DNA of 64,000 nt from Moheibacter sp035515075 (GTDB lineage: Bacteria > Bacteroidota > Bacteroidia > Flavobacteriales > Weeksellaceae). Shown piece after piece: positions 42,356 to 51,797 of this stretch. Each line of letters begins with the position of its first letter. Position 1 is the first letter of the stretch. The notes below the pieces were generated by a model, which made no database searches, had not been told where the DNA came from, and saw nothing but the letters and a program-made list of their open reading frames with translations. Where the stretch lies: assembly GCA_035515075.1 (NCBI GenBank), contig DATJBZ010000015.1, positions 43,210 through 107,209 on the forward strand, read 5' to 3'. Both the position numbers and the translations under genes were made by a program.

Positions 42356-44935
42356 TTATTCGTTTGAATCAGTATCTAAATTAGTGTTTTCCTCTGAGTC
42401 TGTTGGGTTTTCACTCAAATTTCCATCAATATTCTCTAAATCCATGTTTTCATTGATGTTGTCCTCATCGATTTCCTCTTCCTCGTCGATGGCTACTTTT
42501 GCTACAGCAGCAATTTCATCATTCTTTTTCAAATTGATCAAACGAACACCTTGTGTAGCTCTTCCCATGACACGCATTTCTTTGACGCCTGTTCGGATGG
42601 CTACGCCAGATTTATTGATGATCATCAAGTCGTCTTGGTCATTCACGGATTTGATGGCGATCAATTTTCCTGTTTTATCAGTGATGTTCAAAGTGGTTAC
42701 ACCTTTTCCACCACGGTTGGTCACACGGTAATCTTCGATGTTGCTTCGTTTTCCGTATCCTTTTTCAGAGACTACCAAAACGGTTTCAGTTTCAATGTCT
42801 TCGATCACAATCATGCCGATCACTTCATTGTCTTCTGTACCTAAGTTGATTCCACGAACACCTGAAGCCGTTCTTCCCATTGGACGAACTTTTTCATCTT
42901 CAAAACGAATGGCTTTACCGCTCAATGAGGCAATCATGATTTGGCTTTTTCCATTGGTCAATTTCGCTTCCAACAATTGGTCGCCTTCACGGATGGTAAT
43001 GGCGTTGATTCCATTGATTCTTGGACGAGAATAGGCTTCCAAAGAAGTTTTCTTCACAATTCCTTTTTTGGTTACCATGATGACATAGTTATTGTTGACA
43101 TACTCAGTGTCCATCAAATCATGGGTATGGATGTAGGCCCTTACTTTGTCGTCAGGATCGATGTTGATCAAGTTTTGCACTGCACGTCCTTTGGAGGTTT
43201 TTGACCCTTCTGGAATTTCGAATACCCGCATCCAGAAACATCTTCCTTTTTCGGTAAAGAACAACATGTATTGGTGATTGGTCGCTACGACCATGTATTC
43301 CAAGAAATCTTCGTCACGGGTGGTTGCTCCACGGTTTCCAACACCGCCACGCGATTGTTTTCTGTATTCAGTCAAAGGTGTACGTTTGATGTAACCCATG
43401 TGGCTAATGGTCAGAACCATTTCTTCATCTGGGATCAAATCTTCTATGTTCATATTGCCTCCTGCATAATCGATTTCTGAACGGCGTTCGTCTCCGTATT
43501 TATTTTTGATTTCGATCAATTCAGTGGTGATAATTTCCATACGAAGTGTTTCGCTGGCCAAAATTTCTTTCAAGTAATTGATGGTTTTCATCAATTCTTC
43601 GTATTCAGCTCTAATTTTATCAATTTCCAGTCCAGTCAATGTTCTCAAACGAAGTTCGAGAATGGCTCTGGCTTGAATTTCAGACAAGTCAAAAGCTTCC
43701 ATCAAGCTGTTTCGCGCATCTTCTGGCGTGGCACTTTCACGGATGATTTTGATCGCTCTATCCAAATCATCTTGGGTACCGATGACTTTCATGTAGCCTT
43801 CCAAGATGTGGGCGCGCTCTTCTGCTTTTCTTAATTCAAATTCTGTTCTGCGAACGATCACATCGTGGCGGTGATTGACGAAGTGTTTGATCATGTCTTT
43901 TAGGTTCAACTGTTCTGGTCTTCCGTTGACCAAAGCGATGTTGTTGACACTAAAAGAAGATTGCAATGCGGTGTGTTTGTACAATAAATTCAAAACGATA
44001 TTGGGAATTGCATCCATTCTCAGTACATAGACAATGCGCATTCCATTTCTATCGGATTCATCACGAATTTCAGAGATACCTTCCAATTTTCCATCTTTGA
44101 TCAAATCTGCGGTTTTTGAAATCATGTCCGCTTTGTTGACTTGGTAAGGGATTTCAGAAACAATGATGCAATCTCGTCCATTGACATTTTCAAAACTGGT
44201 TTTGGCGCGCATTACAATGCGTCCACGTCCCGTTTCAAACGCTTCTTTGACACCACTGTAGCCATAGATGATTCCGCCTGTTGGGAAATCTGGTGCTTTG
44301 ATGAATTGAATCAATTCATCAATGGTAATGTCGTTGTTTTCAATGTAAGCAATGGTTCCATCAATGACTTCAGTTAAGTTGTGTGGCGCCATATTGGTAG
44401 CCATCCCTACCGCAATACCAGCTGCGCCGTTGACCAATAAATTGGGAATACGGGTGGGCAAAACTTTGGGTTCATACAAGCTGTCGTCAAAGTTCAATTG
44501 CAAATCAACCGTTTCTTTGTCGATGTCAGAAAGCATTTCTTCAGAGATTTTTTGAAGTCTCGCTTCTGTATAACGCATGGCTGCTGGAGGATCTCCATCG
44601 ATAGAACCGTAGTTTCCTTGTCCATCTACCATCATATAACGCAAGGACCAAGGCTGTGCCATACGCACCATGGTATCGTAAACTGAAGAATCACCGTGCG
44701 GGTGAAATTTCCCCAAAACCTCTCCTACAATACGCGCAGATTTTTTGTGGGGACGATTGGACATCACGCCCAATTCGTACATTCCATACAAAACACGTCT
44801 GTGAACCGGTTTTAGCCCATCGCGAACGTCAGGCAATGCACGTGATACAATAACTGACATTGAATAATCAATGTAAGCTGATTTCATTTCTTCCTCGATG
44901 TTGATCGGGATTAATCTTTCTCCGTCATTCGTCAT
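42356..44935 (-). CDS. gyrA: DNA gyrase subunit A
   Basis: An 859-residue type II topoisomerase subunit whose numbering aligns with E. coli in the first 130 residues: catalytic Tyr122 in AAMRYTEAR, and the quinolone region HPHGDSSVYDTMVRMAQP with Ser83 and Asp87 as in susceptible strains. The GyrA box reads QSRGGVG rather than the common QRRGGKG, followed by six CTD blades. The C-terminal about 45 residues are very acidic. The start ATG at 44935 gives the standard N terminus. Confidence 0.97.
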   Translation of the reverse strand: MTNDGERLIPINIEEEMKSAYIDYSMSVIVSRALPDVRDGLKPVHRRVLYGMYELGVMSNRPHKKSARIVGEVLGKFHPHGDSSVYDTMVRMAQPWSLRYMMVDGQGNYGSIDGDPPAAMRYTEARLQKISEEMLSDIDKETVDLQLNFDDSLYEPKVLPTRIPNLLVNGAAGIAVGMATNMAPHNLTEVIDGTIAYIENNDITIDELIQFIKAPDFPTGGIIYGYSGVKEAFETGRGRIVMRAKTSFENVNGRDCIIVSEIPYQVNKADMISKTADLIKDGKLEGISEIRDESDRNGMRIVYVLRMDAIPNIVLNLLYKHTALQSSFSVNNIALVNGRPEQLNLKDMIKHFVNHRHDVIVRRTEFELRKAEERAHILEGYMKVIGTQDDLDRAIKIIRESATPEDARNSLMEAFDLSEIQARAILELRLRTLTGLEIDKIRAEYEELMKTINYLKEILASETLRMEIITTELIEIKNKYGDERRSEIDYAGGNMNIEDLIPDEEMVLTISHMGYIKRTPLTEYRKQSRGGVGNRGATTRDEDFLEYMVVATNHQYMLFFTEKGRCFWMRVFEIPEGSKTSKGRAVQNLINIDPDDKVRAYIHTHDLMDTEYVNNNYVIMVTKKGIVKKTSLEAYSRPRINGINAITIREGDQLLEAKLTNGKSQIMIASLSGKAIRFEDEKVRPMGRTASGVRGINLGTEDNEVIGMIVIEDIETETVLVVSEKGYGKRSNIEDYRVTNRGGKGVTTLNITDKTGKLIAIKSVNDQDDLMIINKSGVAIRTGVKEMRVMGRATQGVRLINLKKNDEIAAVAKVAIDEEEEIDEDNINENMDLENIDGNLSENPTDSEENTNLDTDSNE

Positions 44936-45243
44936 TTAATCTTATTTTAAGTGATCACTGCAATCATGAAGCTTACAGTGCTTTCGTTATTGATTTTCTT
45001 TCTTTGTAATTGCTTTAATTTCCAAGCATCTTGTCTAAAATGCTTGACGATTTTAAAAACATGCTAAAATACAAAATTTAAGCGGTTTTCGTGGCATAAA
45101 ATAGATGAGTTTTCAACAAATCATCAGCGTTTTTATAGATGTGTTGTAAACAAGCATTTGAGCAGGTAAAAATATTATGGTTGAATTGTATGGTTGAACT
45201 CTATATAATGGCTTATTTTTGCCTACACAAAATTAATTCAACA
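44936..45243. other. Divergent intergenic region gyrA / transketolase
   Basis: 308 bases without a gene. It holds a TTG (45194-45196), 17-base spacer and TATTTTTG (45214-45221) that can serve the transketolase genes. The gyrA-proximal half is AT-rich and I find no clear promoter there. An open frame reaching back to 45139 in front of transketolase is not coding by composition. Confidence 0.5.
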
Positions 45244-46089
45244 ATGACTTTAGAAGATTTACAAACGCAAGTTCAGCAAACCAGAAGAGACATTCTTCGC
45301 ATGGTGCATGCTGTCAACAGCGGTCATCCAGGAGGATCGCTGGGATGTGCGGAGTATTTCGCTGCTTTGTATGGCGAAATCATGGAATATTCCACAGATT
45401 TTACAATGGATGGAAAGAATGAAGATTTGTTCTTTTTGTCCAATGGTCACATTTCTCCCGTTTATTACAGCACATTGGCGCGTTCAGGTTTTTTTCCAGT
45501 GGAGGAATTGAAAACTTTTAGAAAAATTAATTCAAGATTGCAAGGACACCCTACCACGCATGATGGTTTGCCAGGTATCCGAATTGCTTCGGGTTCTTTG
45601 GGACAAGGAATGTCTGTGGCGATTGGTGCAGCCTTGGCCAAAAAGTTAAACCAAGACGAACATTTGGTTTATTCGTTGCATGGCGATGGCGAATTGCAAG
45701 AAGGGCAGATTTGGGAAGCATTGATGTATGCAGCGGCCAAAAAAGTGGACAATTTGATTTCAACCATTGATTACAATGGACGTCAAATCGATGGAGATAC
45801 CCAAGATGTTTTGGATTTGGGGGATTTGCATGCAAAATTGACTGCTTTTGGATGGTTGGTTTTGGAAGAAAAAGCAGGCAATGACATGGAAAAAGTCATC
45901 GCTGTTCTCCAAAAAGCCAAAGCAGCCACTGGCCAAGGAAAACCAGTAGTGATTTTATTGCATACAGAAATGGGACACGGTGTGGATTATATGATGGGAA
46001 CGCATGCTTGGCATGGAAAAGCGCCCAATGATGAACAATTGGTCAGTGCTTTGGAACAAAATCCTGAAACAGAATTAAAAGATTATTAA
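45244..46089 (+). CDS. Transketolase, N-terminal (TPP-binding) subunit
   Basis: A 281-residue protein with the TPP-binding fold: HPGGSLGCAEYFAALYG, IASGSLGQGMSVAIGAAL, the GDG motif YSLHGDGELQEGQIWEA and TEMGHGVDYMMG. It is the first half of a split transketolase; the second half follows one base later. Together they transfer ketol units in the non-oxidative pentose phosphate pathway. The start MTLEDLQ (45244) is used; the frame is open further upstream. Confidence 0.95.
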   Translation: MTLEDLQTQVQQTRRDILRMVHAVNSGHPGGSLGCAEYFAALYGEIMEYSTDFTMDGKNEDLFFLSNGHISPVYYSTLARSGFFPVEELKTFRKINSRLQGHPTTHDGLPGIRIASGSLGQGMSVAIGAALAKKLNQDEHLVYSLHGDGELQEGQIWEALMYAAAKKVDNLISTIDYNGRQIDGDTQDVLDLGDLHAKLTAFGWLVLEEKAGNDMEKVIAVLQKAKAATGQGKPVVILLHTEMGHGVDYMMGTHAWHGKAPNDEQLVSALEQNPETELKDY

Positions 46090-46090
46090 A

Positions 46091-47038
46091 ATGATGGATC
46101 TTACATATACAGAAAAAAAAGACACCCGAAGTGGTTTTGGTGATGGTTTGACCGAATTAGGGAGAAACAATCCTGAGGTGGTTGCACTTTGTGCCGATTT
46201 GATTGGTTCTTTGAAAATGGATCAATTTATTGCAGAAAATCCAGACCGTTTTTTTCAGATTGGTATAGCAGAAGCCAATATGATGGGGATTGCCGCTGGT
46301 TTGACCATTGGTGGAAAAATTCCTTTTACCGGAACTTTTGCCAATTTCTCGACTGGAAGAGTCTATGACCAAATTCGTCAATCGATTGCTTATTCCAATA
46401 AAAATGTAAAGATCTGTGCTTCACACGCAGGTCTGACTTTGGGAGAAGATGGTGCCACGCACCAAATTTTAGAAGACATCGGTTTGATGAAAATGTTGCC
46501 CGGTATGGTGGTGATCAATCCTTGTGATTACAATCAGACCAAAGCAGCAACCATTGCGATTGCGGAGTATGACGGTCCGGTTTATTTGCGTTTTGGTCGT
46601 CCAGCTGTACCTGTGTTTACGCCAGCTGATCAAGTATTTGAAATAGGCAAAGGGATTTTGTTGCAAGAAGGAACGGATGTAACGATTGTAGCAACGGGGC
46701 ATTTGGTTTGGGAAGCGATGGTGGCAGCCAATGCTTTGGAAGAACAAGGAATTTCCGCAGAAGTCATCAACATTCACACCATCAAACCTTTGGACGAAGA
46801 CATCATTTTGAATTCTGTCAAAAAAACTGGAAAGATTGTGACTTGCGAAGAGCACAACAAATTGGGTGGTCTGGGCGAAAGCGTAGCGCGTTTGTTGACT
46901 GAGAAATATCCAGTAAAACAAGCATTTGTAGCAGTCGATGACAGTTTTGGTGAGAGTGGAACACCCGCTGAATTGATGAAAAAGTACGGTTTGGACGCGG
47001 ATACAATTGTTAATAAAGTCAATCAATTGTTGAAGTAA
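46091..47038 (+). CDS. Transketolase, C-terminal subunit
   Basis: A 315-residue protein with the pyrimidine-binding and C-terminal domains: DRFFQIGIAEANMMGIAAGL, FTGTFANFSTGRVYDQIRQS, CASHAGLTLGEDGATHQ, then IVATGHLVWEAMVAA. It must pair with the preceding subunit to form the active dimer. The split form is found in several bacterial and archaeal lineages. Confidence 0.95.
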   Translation: MMDLTYTEKKDTRSGFGDGLTELGRNNPEVVALCADLIGSLKMDQFIAENPDRFFQIGIAEANMMGIAAGLTIGGKIPFTGTFANFSTGRVYDQIRQSIAYSNKNVKICASHAGLTLGEDGATHQILEDIGLMKMLPGMVVINPCDYNQTKAATIAIAEYDGPVYLRFGRPAVPVFTPADQVFEIGKGILLQEGTDVTIVATGHLVWEAMVAANALEEQGISAEVINIHTIKPLDEDIILNSVKKTGKIVTCEEHNKLGGLGESVARLLTEKYPVKQAFVAVDDSFGESGTPAELMKKYGLDADTIVNKVNQLLK

Positions 47039-47072
47039 ATTCATGAAGCCTAGATTGGGTAAGTGCTTGATT

Positions 47073-47094
47073 GTTATTAACTTTTGTTAATAAC
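47073..47094. repeat. Perfect nine-base inverted repeat
   Basis: Arms GTTATTAAC and GTTAATAAC flank TTTT. No T tract follows, so it is either a weak terminator of the transketolase transcript or a protein-binding site. Confidence 0.6.
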
Positions 47095-47133
47095 TCAGGT
47101 TAATATCTTGTCAATAATAATCTTGTGGTATTT

Positions 47134-47165
47134 TTTGTTTAACTGATTGATATGTTGTATATTTG
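47134..47165 (+). promoter_or_regulatory. Promoter of a candidate ncRNA
   Basis: TTTG (47134-47137), a 20-base spacer and TATATTTG (47158-47165) match the Bacteroidota consensus, although no protein gene follows on this strand. Confidence 0.65.
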
Positions 47166-47170
47166 AAGTA

Positions 47171-47486
47171 ACAAAATAAATCTTTTGAGCGGCTGAAGAA
47201 TCAAAAGGAGAAAGAACTTAGACAATAAGTTTGTAATTATTTTGTTAATAGAACCAATGTTCTTTGAAAAGGTGTCGAAAGCTGGTAAAGTTTACTTTAA
47301 AAAGTGTTTGCCAATAGTTGAAAGCACCAGAGATGTATTCAGAGTAGGTCGAAACACCCTGACGAAGCTTAAATGTGATCAAAGTTCTTTACCTAAAGAA
47401 TGAGTCAAGGAAAATTCGGCACAATGCAATGATGAAATCTCGTTTTTGAAACAGATGCGTTGTATTTTGACATACAACGATTTTCT
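47171..47486 (+). ncRNA. Candidate standalone structured RNA (identity unknown)
   Basis: A consensus promoter precedes about 315 bases with no significant reading frame, less AT-rich than other spacers here. Visible pairings: CTTTTGA/TCAAAAG (47182-47207); TGGTAAA/TTTGCCA (one G-U) with an inner ACTTT/AAAGT stem near 47283-47312; and GGTGT near 47271, which can pair with either GCACC or ACACC further down. It ends in a hairpin CGTTGTA/TACAACG (47458-47479) followed by ATTTTCT. It contains GTTCTTTGAAAA, a boxA-like word. Length and isolation resemble a housekeeping RNA; 6S RNA is possible, but I cannot show it. Confidence 0.45.
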
Positions 47487-47517
47487 AAAAGAAAAGGTTA
47501 ATTCTAAAACCTTTTTC
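47458..47517 (+). terminator. Two successive hairpins ending the candidate ncRNA
   Basis: CGTTGTA/TACAACG followed by ATTTTCT, then AAAAGGTT/AACCTTTT followed by further T residues. Confidence 0.6.
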
Positions 47518-47535
47518 ATCAAATGTTTCAAAATG

Positions 47536-47569
47536 AAAACCCTGTAAAGTTTCAATTTTACAGGGTTTT
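47536..47569. terminator. Strong bidirectional terminator
   Basis: A 13-base perfect stem from AAAACCCTGTAAA to TTTACAGGGTTTT with an eight-base loop, 31 bases past the ppx stop; it serves at least the minus-strand polyphosphate operon. Confidence 0.9.
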
Positions 47570-47599
47570 CTGTTTTATGCTCACAAATGTTGTTGAAAG

Positions 47600-48502
47600 T
47601 TAATTGTCTTTGTTTTGGCCGTATTCTTCGTACAATTTCCGAATCATGCCATCGGAAATGCCGATTTTTGGCACATGAATTTTTTGTGCACGGCTCCATT
47701 TCATGACTTTTGTGTAAATCTCCATCGCAAATTCAACCACATCGGCCCGGTCAGTTTTCATGTTGAGTTCACTCAATCTTTCTTCAAAACTCAAATCTCT
47801 GACCACTTTGTAACGTTTTCTCAAATAGGCGCCTGACATGGGTTTGCCTAATTTTATGCCCGAATATTTGTACACATGGTTGATGTTTCCACCCGAACCA
47901 ATCAAATCGACAGTATACTCTCGTACATTTTCTTCAATCCACTTTTTCATTGAAGGATAAATGTTTTTATCGACTTTTCCTTCCAATAAACGCACGGTGC
48001 CTATAGCAAAAGATTGAGATTTGAGTACTTTTCCTTTGACGATCAAAGTCAATTCAGTGCTTCCACCACCTACATCAACGTACAAATAATTGTTGTCATC
48101 GATCATGAACTTTTGCAATTCAGATTCGAAAATTAATTCCGCTTCGGTTTGTCCATCGATGATATCAATTTGTAAATTGGTTTTTTTCTTGATTTTTTTG
48201 ATGATTTCCTGTCCGTTCTTGGCTTCTCGCATGGCAGAAGTGGCATAAATCGAGTAGTGCTGCACATCAAAAGTATCCATGATCAAACGGAATGCTTGCA
48301 TGGCATCCAACATTCTTTTTTCATTTTTTTCTGAAATGTGTTGTTGAATGAAAACATCTTCTCCCAAACGAACAGGCATTCTGACCAAACTCGTTTTGTT
48401 GAAAACCGGCAATTTCCCAGGAGTTTCATACACATAATTGATCAAAAGCCTCATGCCATTTGAGCCGATATCGATTGCGGCTAATTTTATAATGTTCATC
48501 AT
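47600..48502 (-). CDS. ppx: Exopolyphosphatase / Ppx-GppA family phosphatase
   Basis: A 300-residue ASKHA-fold protein: AAIDIGSNGMRLLI (phosphate 1), YATSAMREAKN, DGQTEAELIFE and YVDVGGGSTELTLI (phosphate 2), then DLIGSGGNINHV. It is the short two-domain form. It releases phosphate from polyphosphate or pppGpp. Its ATG overlaps the ppk1 stop (ATGA), so synthesis is coupled to the opposing activity. Confidence 0.92.
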   Translation of the reverse strand: MMNIIKLAAIDIGSNGMRLLINYVYETPGKLPVFNKTSLVRMPVRLGEDVFIQQHISEKNEKRMLDAMQAFRLIMDTFDVQHYSIYATSAMREAKNGQEIIKKIKKKTNLQIDIIDGQTEAELIFESELQKFMIDDNNYLYVDVGGGSTELTLIVKGKVLKSQSFAIGTVRLLEGKVDKNIYPSMKKWIEENVREYTVDLIGSGGNINHVYKYSGIKLGKPMSGAYLRKRYKVVRDLSFEERLSELNMKTDRADVVEFAMEIYTKVMKWSRAQKIHVPKIGISDGMIRKLYEEYGQNKDN

Positions 48503-50586
48503 AGTTGGGAGCTTGAACTGCTGTTTTCTAAATAATTGATTTCATGTTGGACCAAATAATCGTAAGTCGCAAATTGCGAACGAAGCCTAGGCAAGTCATT
48601 TTTTTGGTAAGTCAAACTTTGGTTTGCGTCATGCAATCTCGCTTTCACATTGTCATTGAAACTCAAATCAAAGGTATTCATGACCATTTTTTTGATATTT
48701 TCGTCATAAATAGGACAAGCGACTTCAATTCGCGCATCCAAATTTCTTTCCATCATATCGGCTGAAGCGATAAAAACACGGTCTTTTCCAGCGTTTGTGA
48801 ACCAATAAATTCGTGTATGTTCTAAAAATTTATCAATCACACTGACCGATTCGATGTTGTCTGAAATTCCTTCAATATTGGGAATCAAGCAATGAATTCC
48901 TCGCACGACCAAACGAACCTTAACACCTTCAGCTGAAGCTTTGTACAGCATGTCAATGATTTGTTTATCGCTTAAACTATTGAGTTTTAAGTGGATGCCA
49001 GAAGGAAGTCCTTTGCGGTGATTTTTGATTTCCTTTTTGATGAATTTGATGATTTTTTTTCGATTTTGCATCGGCGAAACCAACAAATGTTTGTAGGATT
49101 GTGTCAAATAATTGGCATTAAAAAACCGAAAAACTTGGTTGATTTCTTGGGTGATTTCATTTTTTGAAGTAAATAAAGTATGGTCGGTATAAATCTTGGC
49201 GGTACCAGCATGAAAATTTCCAGTACTGACAAAGGCGTAAGCAGTCGCCATGTCGCCATCTTCCAATCTTTCTATGTAACCAATTTTTGAGTGAACTTTC
49301 AATCCAGGAACACCAAAAACAACTTTTACTCCTGCATCTTTTAGTCTTTTTGACCATTTCACATTGTTGGCTTCGTCAAATCTCGCCCTCAATTCCAAAA
49401 CAGCAGTAACTTCTTTACCATTTCTTGCAGCATTGATCAGTGCACTCATCACTTGCGAATCGGTAGAAACACGGTAAATTGTGATTTTAATTTTGGTAAC
49501 TTTTGGGTCAATGGCTGCTTCGCGCAAAAATTTCAAAAAGACAGAAAAATCATGGTAGGGTGCATAAATCATGTGGTCTTCCGCTGAAATCGCTTCAAAA
49601 TGGGTGCGGTATTTTTTGAAACTTTCTGGAATGATCGGTTCGATTTTCTGATAAACCAAATCGTTTTTGTGCATATTGGGAAAGTTCATTAAATCCCTTT
49701 TGTTGTGGTACTTTCCACCAGGATTGATGCTGTCATAGTCATCAATGTGCAATTTTTTGGTGATGAATTTTAAAGTGTCCTCTGCCAATTCTCGGTCATA
49801 AACGATGCGCACAGGTTCTCCTTTTCTACGGCCTTCCAAACTCTTCGAAACTTTTTCCAAAATGCTGTCTTCTAGGTCATTTCTAATTTCTAATTCAGAA
49901 TCTCGGGTCAATTTGATCGAATGTGCTTCGATGCTTTCATATTTGAATACTTTGAAGATGTCTTCCAAATGTCGGCGAATGATGTCTTCCAAATACATCA
50001 CATATTGTTTTTCATCAATTTTGGGCAAAAGTACAAAACGCGGAAAAATATGGGTAGGGACATCGATCAAAGCATAGCGCGCTTGGTCATTTTCGATGAA
50101 TTTCACAGCCAAATAAAAAGCACCATCACGAATGCCCGGCGCATGCATGTTTTTGTCCAAAATATACACGCCCAAAGAATGGCTCAATTCTGAATGGAAA
50201 TATTGGTTGACAAATTCACAATAATCCTCTGGAATGCTTTTGTCATCGATGAAGTAAATGTCGTTTTGTTCCAATTCCAATAAAATTTGGTCGTACAAAT
50301 CATCGTATTCTTGTCGTTGATCGGCAACGATGGCATTGATTTCCTCGATTAATTCTTCGTCCGTTTGGTCTTCAATGATGTTTTTATAGACCCGACTTTT
50401 GAGTTGAATGGAACGCAAAACGCTGGAGTAACGCACCGAATAAAATTCGTCCAAGTTGTTGGAATAAATGCCCAAAAACCGCAATTTTTCCAACAAAGGA
50501 ACGCTTGGGTCCTTGACTTCTTGCAAAACCCGCGCATTGAATTTTAACCAACTCACTTCTCGGTTGATGTACAAATCTTGACTCAT
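48499..50586 (-). CDS. ppk1: Polyphosphate kinase 1
   Basis: A 695-residue PPK1. The N domain begins YINREVSWLKFNARVLQEV; the phosphohistidine loop is GLKVHSKIGYIER, with FVSTGNFHAGTAKIYTDHTL and GIHLKLNSLSDKQIIDML downstream and SADMMERNLDARIEVACP near the end. It builds polyphosphate from ATP reversibly. It is the central gene of a three-gene operon and overlaps both neighbours by four bases. Confidence 0.96.
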   Translation of the reverse strand: MSQDLYINREVSWLKFNARVLQEVKDPSVPLLEKLRFLGIYSNNLDEFYSVRYSSVLRSIQLKSRVYKNIIEDQTDEELIEEINAIVADQRQEYDDLYDQILLELEQNDIYFIDDKSIPEDYCEFVNQYFHSELSHSLGVYILDKNMHAPGIRDGAFYLAVKFIENDQARYALIDVPTHIFPRFVLLPKIDEKQYVMYLEDIIRRHLEDIFKVFKYESIEAHSIKLTRDSELEIRNDLEDSILEKVSKSLEGRRKGEPVRIVYDRELAEDTLKFITKKLHIDDYDSINPGGKYHNKRDLMNFPNMHKNDLVYQKIEPIIPESFKKYRTHFEAISAEDHMIYAPYHDFSVFLKFLREAAIDPKVTKIKITIYRVSTDSQVMSALINAARNGKEVTAVLELRARFDEANNVKWSKRLKDAGVKVVFGVPGLKVHSKIGYIERLEDGDMATAYAFVSTGNFHAGTAKIYTDHTLFTSKNEITQEINQVFRFFNANYLTQSYKHLLVSPMQNRKKIIKFIKKEIKNHRKGLPSGIHLKLNSLSDKQIIDMLYKASAEGVKVRLVVRGIHCLIPNIEGISDNIESVSVIDKFLEHTRIYWFTNAGKDRVFIASADMMERNLDARIEVACPIYDENIKKMVMNTFDLSFNDNVKARLHDANQSLTYQKNDLPRLRSQFATYDYLVQHEINYLENSSSSSQL

Positions 50587-51065
50587 AGTTCTTTTGGTTT
50601 AATGATGTTGGAAATTGTCGCTTTGCCCAATTGTTGCCAATCATCGGTTGGAAAGGTCAAAATGGCCACACCTGAAGTTGGTAAATTGTCCAAATAATCG
50701 TGGCTCATTCTGTTCACAAATTCAGTATAGGCTTCATTGTGTCCAAAAAATATAGCATTGTGGTATTGATTGTCCAAGTTTTTGATGAATTTCAACAAAT
50801 CGAAAAATGAAAAAGTGTACAACTTCTCATCAAAGTTGATTTGGATCGCATCAGAGAACGCTTCAGCGGTCATTTCTGCCGTTCTTCTTGCTCTTTGCGC
50901 TGGACTCGAATACCAAATGTCGATGTCAAAATCCAGTTGATTTTTCAATGCTTCGATGGATTTTTTGGTTCTTTCAATTCCAATGAAACTCAAATCTCGG
51001 TCAAAATCGCTGACCCCTGTTTCCCATAAACTTTTTCCGTGTCTAAATAAAATAATGCGTTTCAT
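50583..51065 (-). CDS. SixA-type histidine phosphatase
   Basis: A 160-residue protein of the small SixA branch with the catalytic RHGKS (phosphohistidine), SPAQRARRTAEMTAEAF and the second histidine in FFGHNEAYTEF. SixA proteins dephosphorylate phosphohistidine proteins. Being first in an operon with ppk1 and ppx, it may act on a phosphohistidine connected with phosphate metabolism; this is inference. Confidence 0.9.
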   Translation of the reverse strand: MKRIILFRHGKSLWETGVSDFDRDLSFIGIERTKKSIEALKNQLDFDIDIWYSSPAQRARRTAEMTAEAFSDAIQINFDEKLYTFSFFDLLKFIKNLDNQYHNAIFFGHNEAYTEFVNRMSHDYLDNLPTSGVAILTFPTDDWQQLGKATISNIIKPKEL

Positions 51066-51148
51066 TTTTTTAATTTTAAAAGGCAGTCTAATGTATCATC
51101 TTCTTTTAAAATATGCAGTATCCTTGTGCAGGAAATTCAAACGAATTT

Positions 51149-51643
51149 TCATTGGATAAAATCATCGATGTAATCTTCCAATTCGTAACGGTTCATTTGG
51201 AATTGTTTGAACAATAATTTCTCCCCATTTTTATAAAATCCAGTCGAAGGGATGGCACCGTTCCAAGATGCTTCAAATTCAGGCATCCATTCGTAGGCAT
51301 TCCTTTTTTCATCCAAAAGATAAACTTCCGCATTGATTTTGTGTTTTTCGACGAATGTTTTCACTTTGGTGTGGAGCAATTTGATGTGGTCCAAAGAAAT
51401 GAAAATCATCTTGAAATTGGGATCGTCTTTGTACAATTCATTCACAGCCAAAAAATCAGGCATTTCATCGATGCAAGGTTTGCACCAAGTCGCCCAAAAG
51501 TTGATGACATACAGTTTGTCATCTTGTTGTTGCAACAACGCATTGAGTTGTTTTAAGCTGATGGTTTTTGGAGATTTGTCTGATTGTTGTGCAGAAACAG
51601 AGACAAATAGTGCGAGAACGCAGCAAAAAAATATATTTTTCAT
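51149..51643 (-). CDS. TlpA-like periplasmic thioredoxin-family protein
   Basis: A 164-residue exported protein: signal peptide ending VSAQ, then a thioredoxin fold with the redox pair in FWATWCKPCIDEMPDF and a cis-proline region GAIPSTGFYKNGE. It likely reduces or oxidises periplasmic disulfides. The frame extends 18 codons further upstream; MKNIFFCC at 51643 is chosen because it starts the signal peptide. Confidence 0.91.
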   Translation of the reverse strand: MKNIFFCCVLALFVSVSAQQSDKSPKTISLKQLNALLQQQDDKLYVINFWATWCKPCIDEMPDFLAVNELYKDDPNFKMIFISLDHIKLLHTKVKTFVEKHKINAEVYLLDEKRNAYEWMPEFEASWNGAIPSTGFYKNGEKLLFKQFQMNRYELEDYIDDFIQ

Positions 51644-51749
51644 GTGAACTAACTTAACAAAAAGCATGCAATTTAGTTGATTTGAGCCAGTTTTCATCGA
51701 TTAAAAGGCTTCTCTAGAAATGAATTAGCAGGTGAAAAGCAAAATAAAC

Positions 51750-51781
51750 TTGACAAAGGGGTGTCTGAGGTTGTATCTTTG
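51750..51781 (+). promoter_or_regulatory. Promoter of queA
   Basis: TTG (51750-51752), 21-base spacer, TATCTTTG (51774-51781), 16 bases before the ATG at 51798. Confidence 0.65.
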
Positions 51782-51797
51782 CACAAAATTTTGCGAT

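Noticed and set aside
47171..47486. tmRNA or RNase P RNA as the identity of the candidate ncRNA
   Set aside because: I found no tRNA-like ends with a TTCGA loop and tag reading frame, and no class A RNase P core words.
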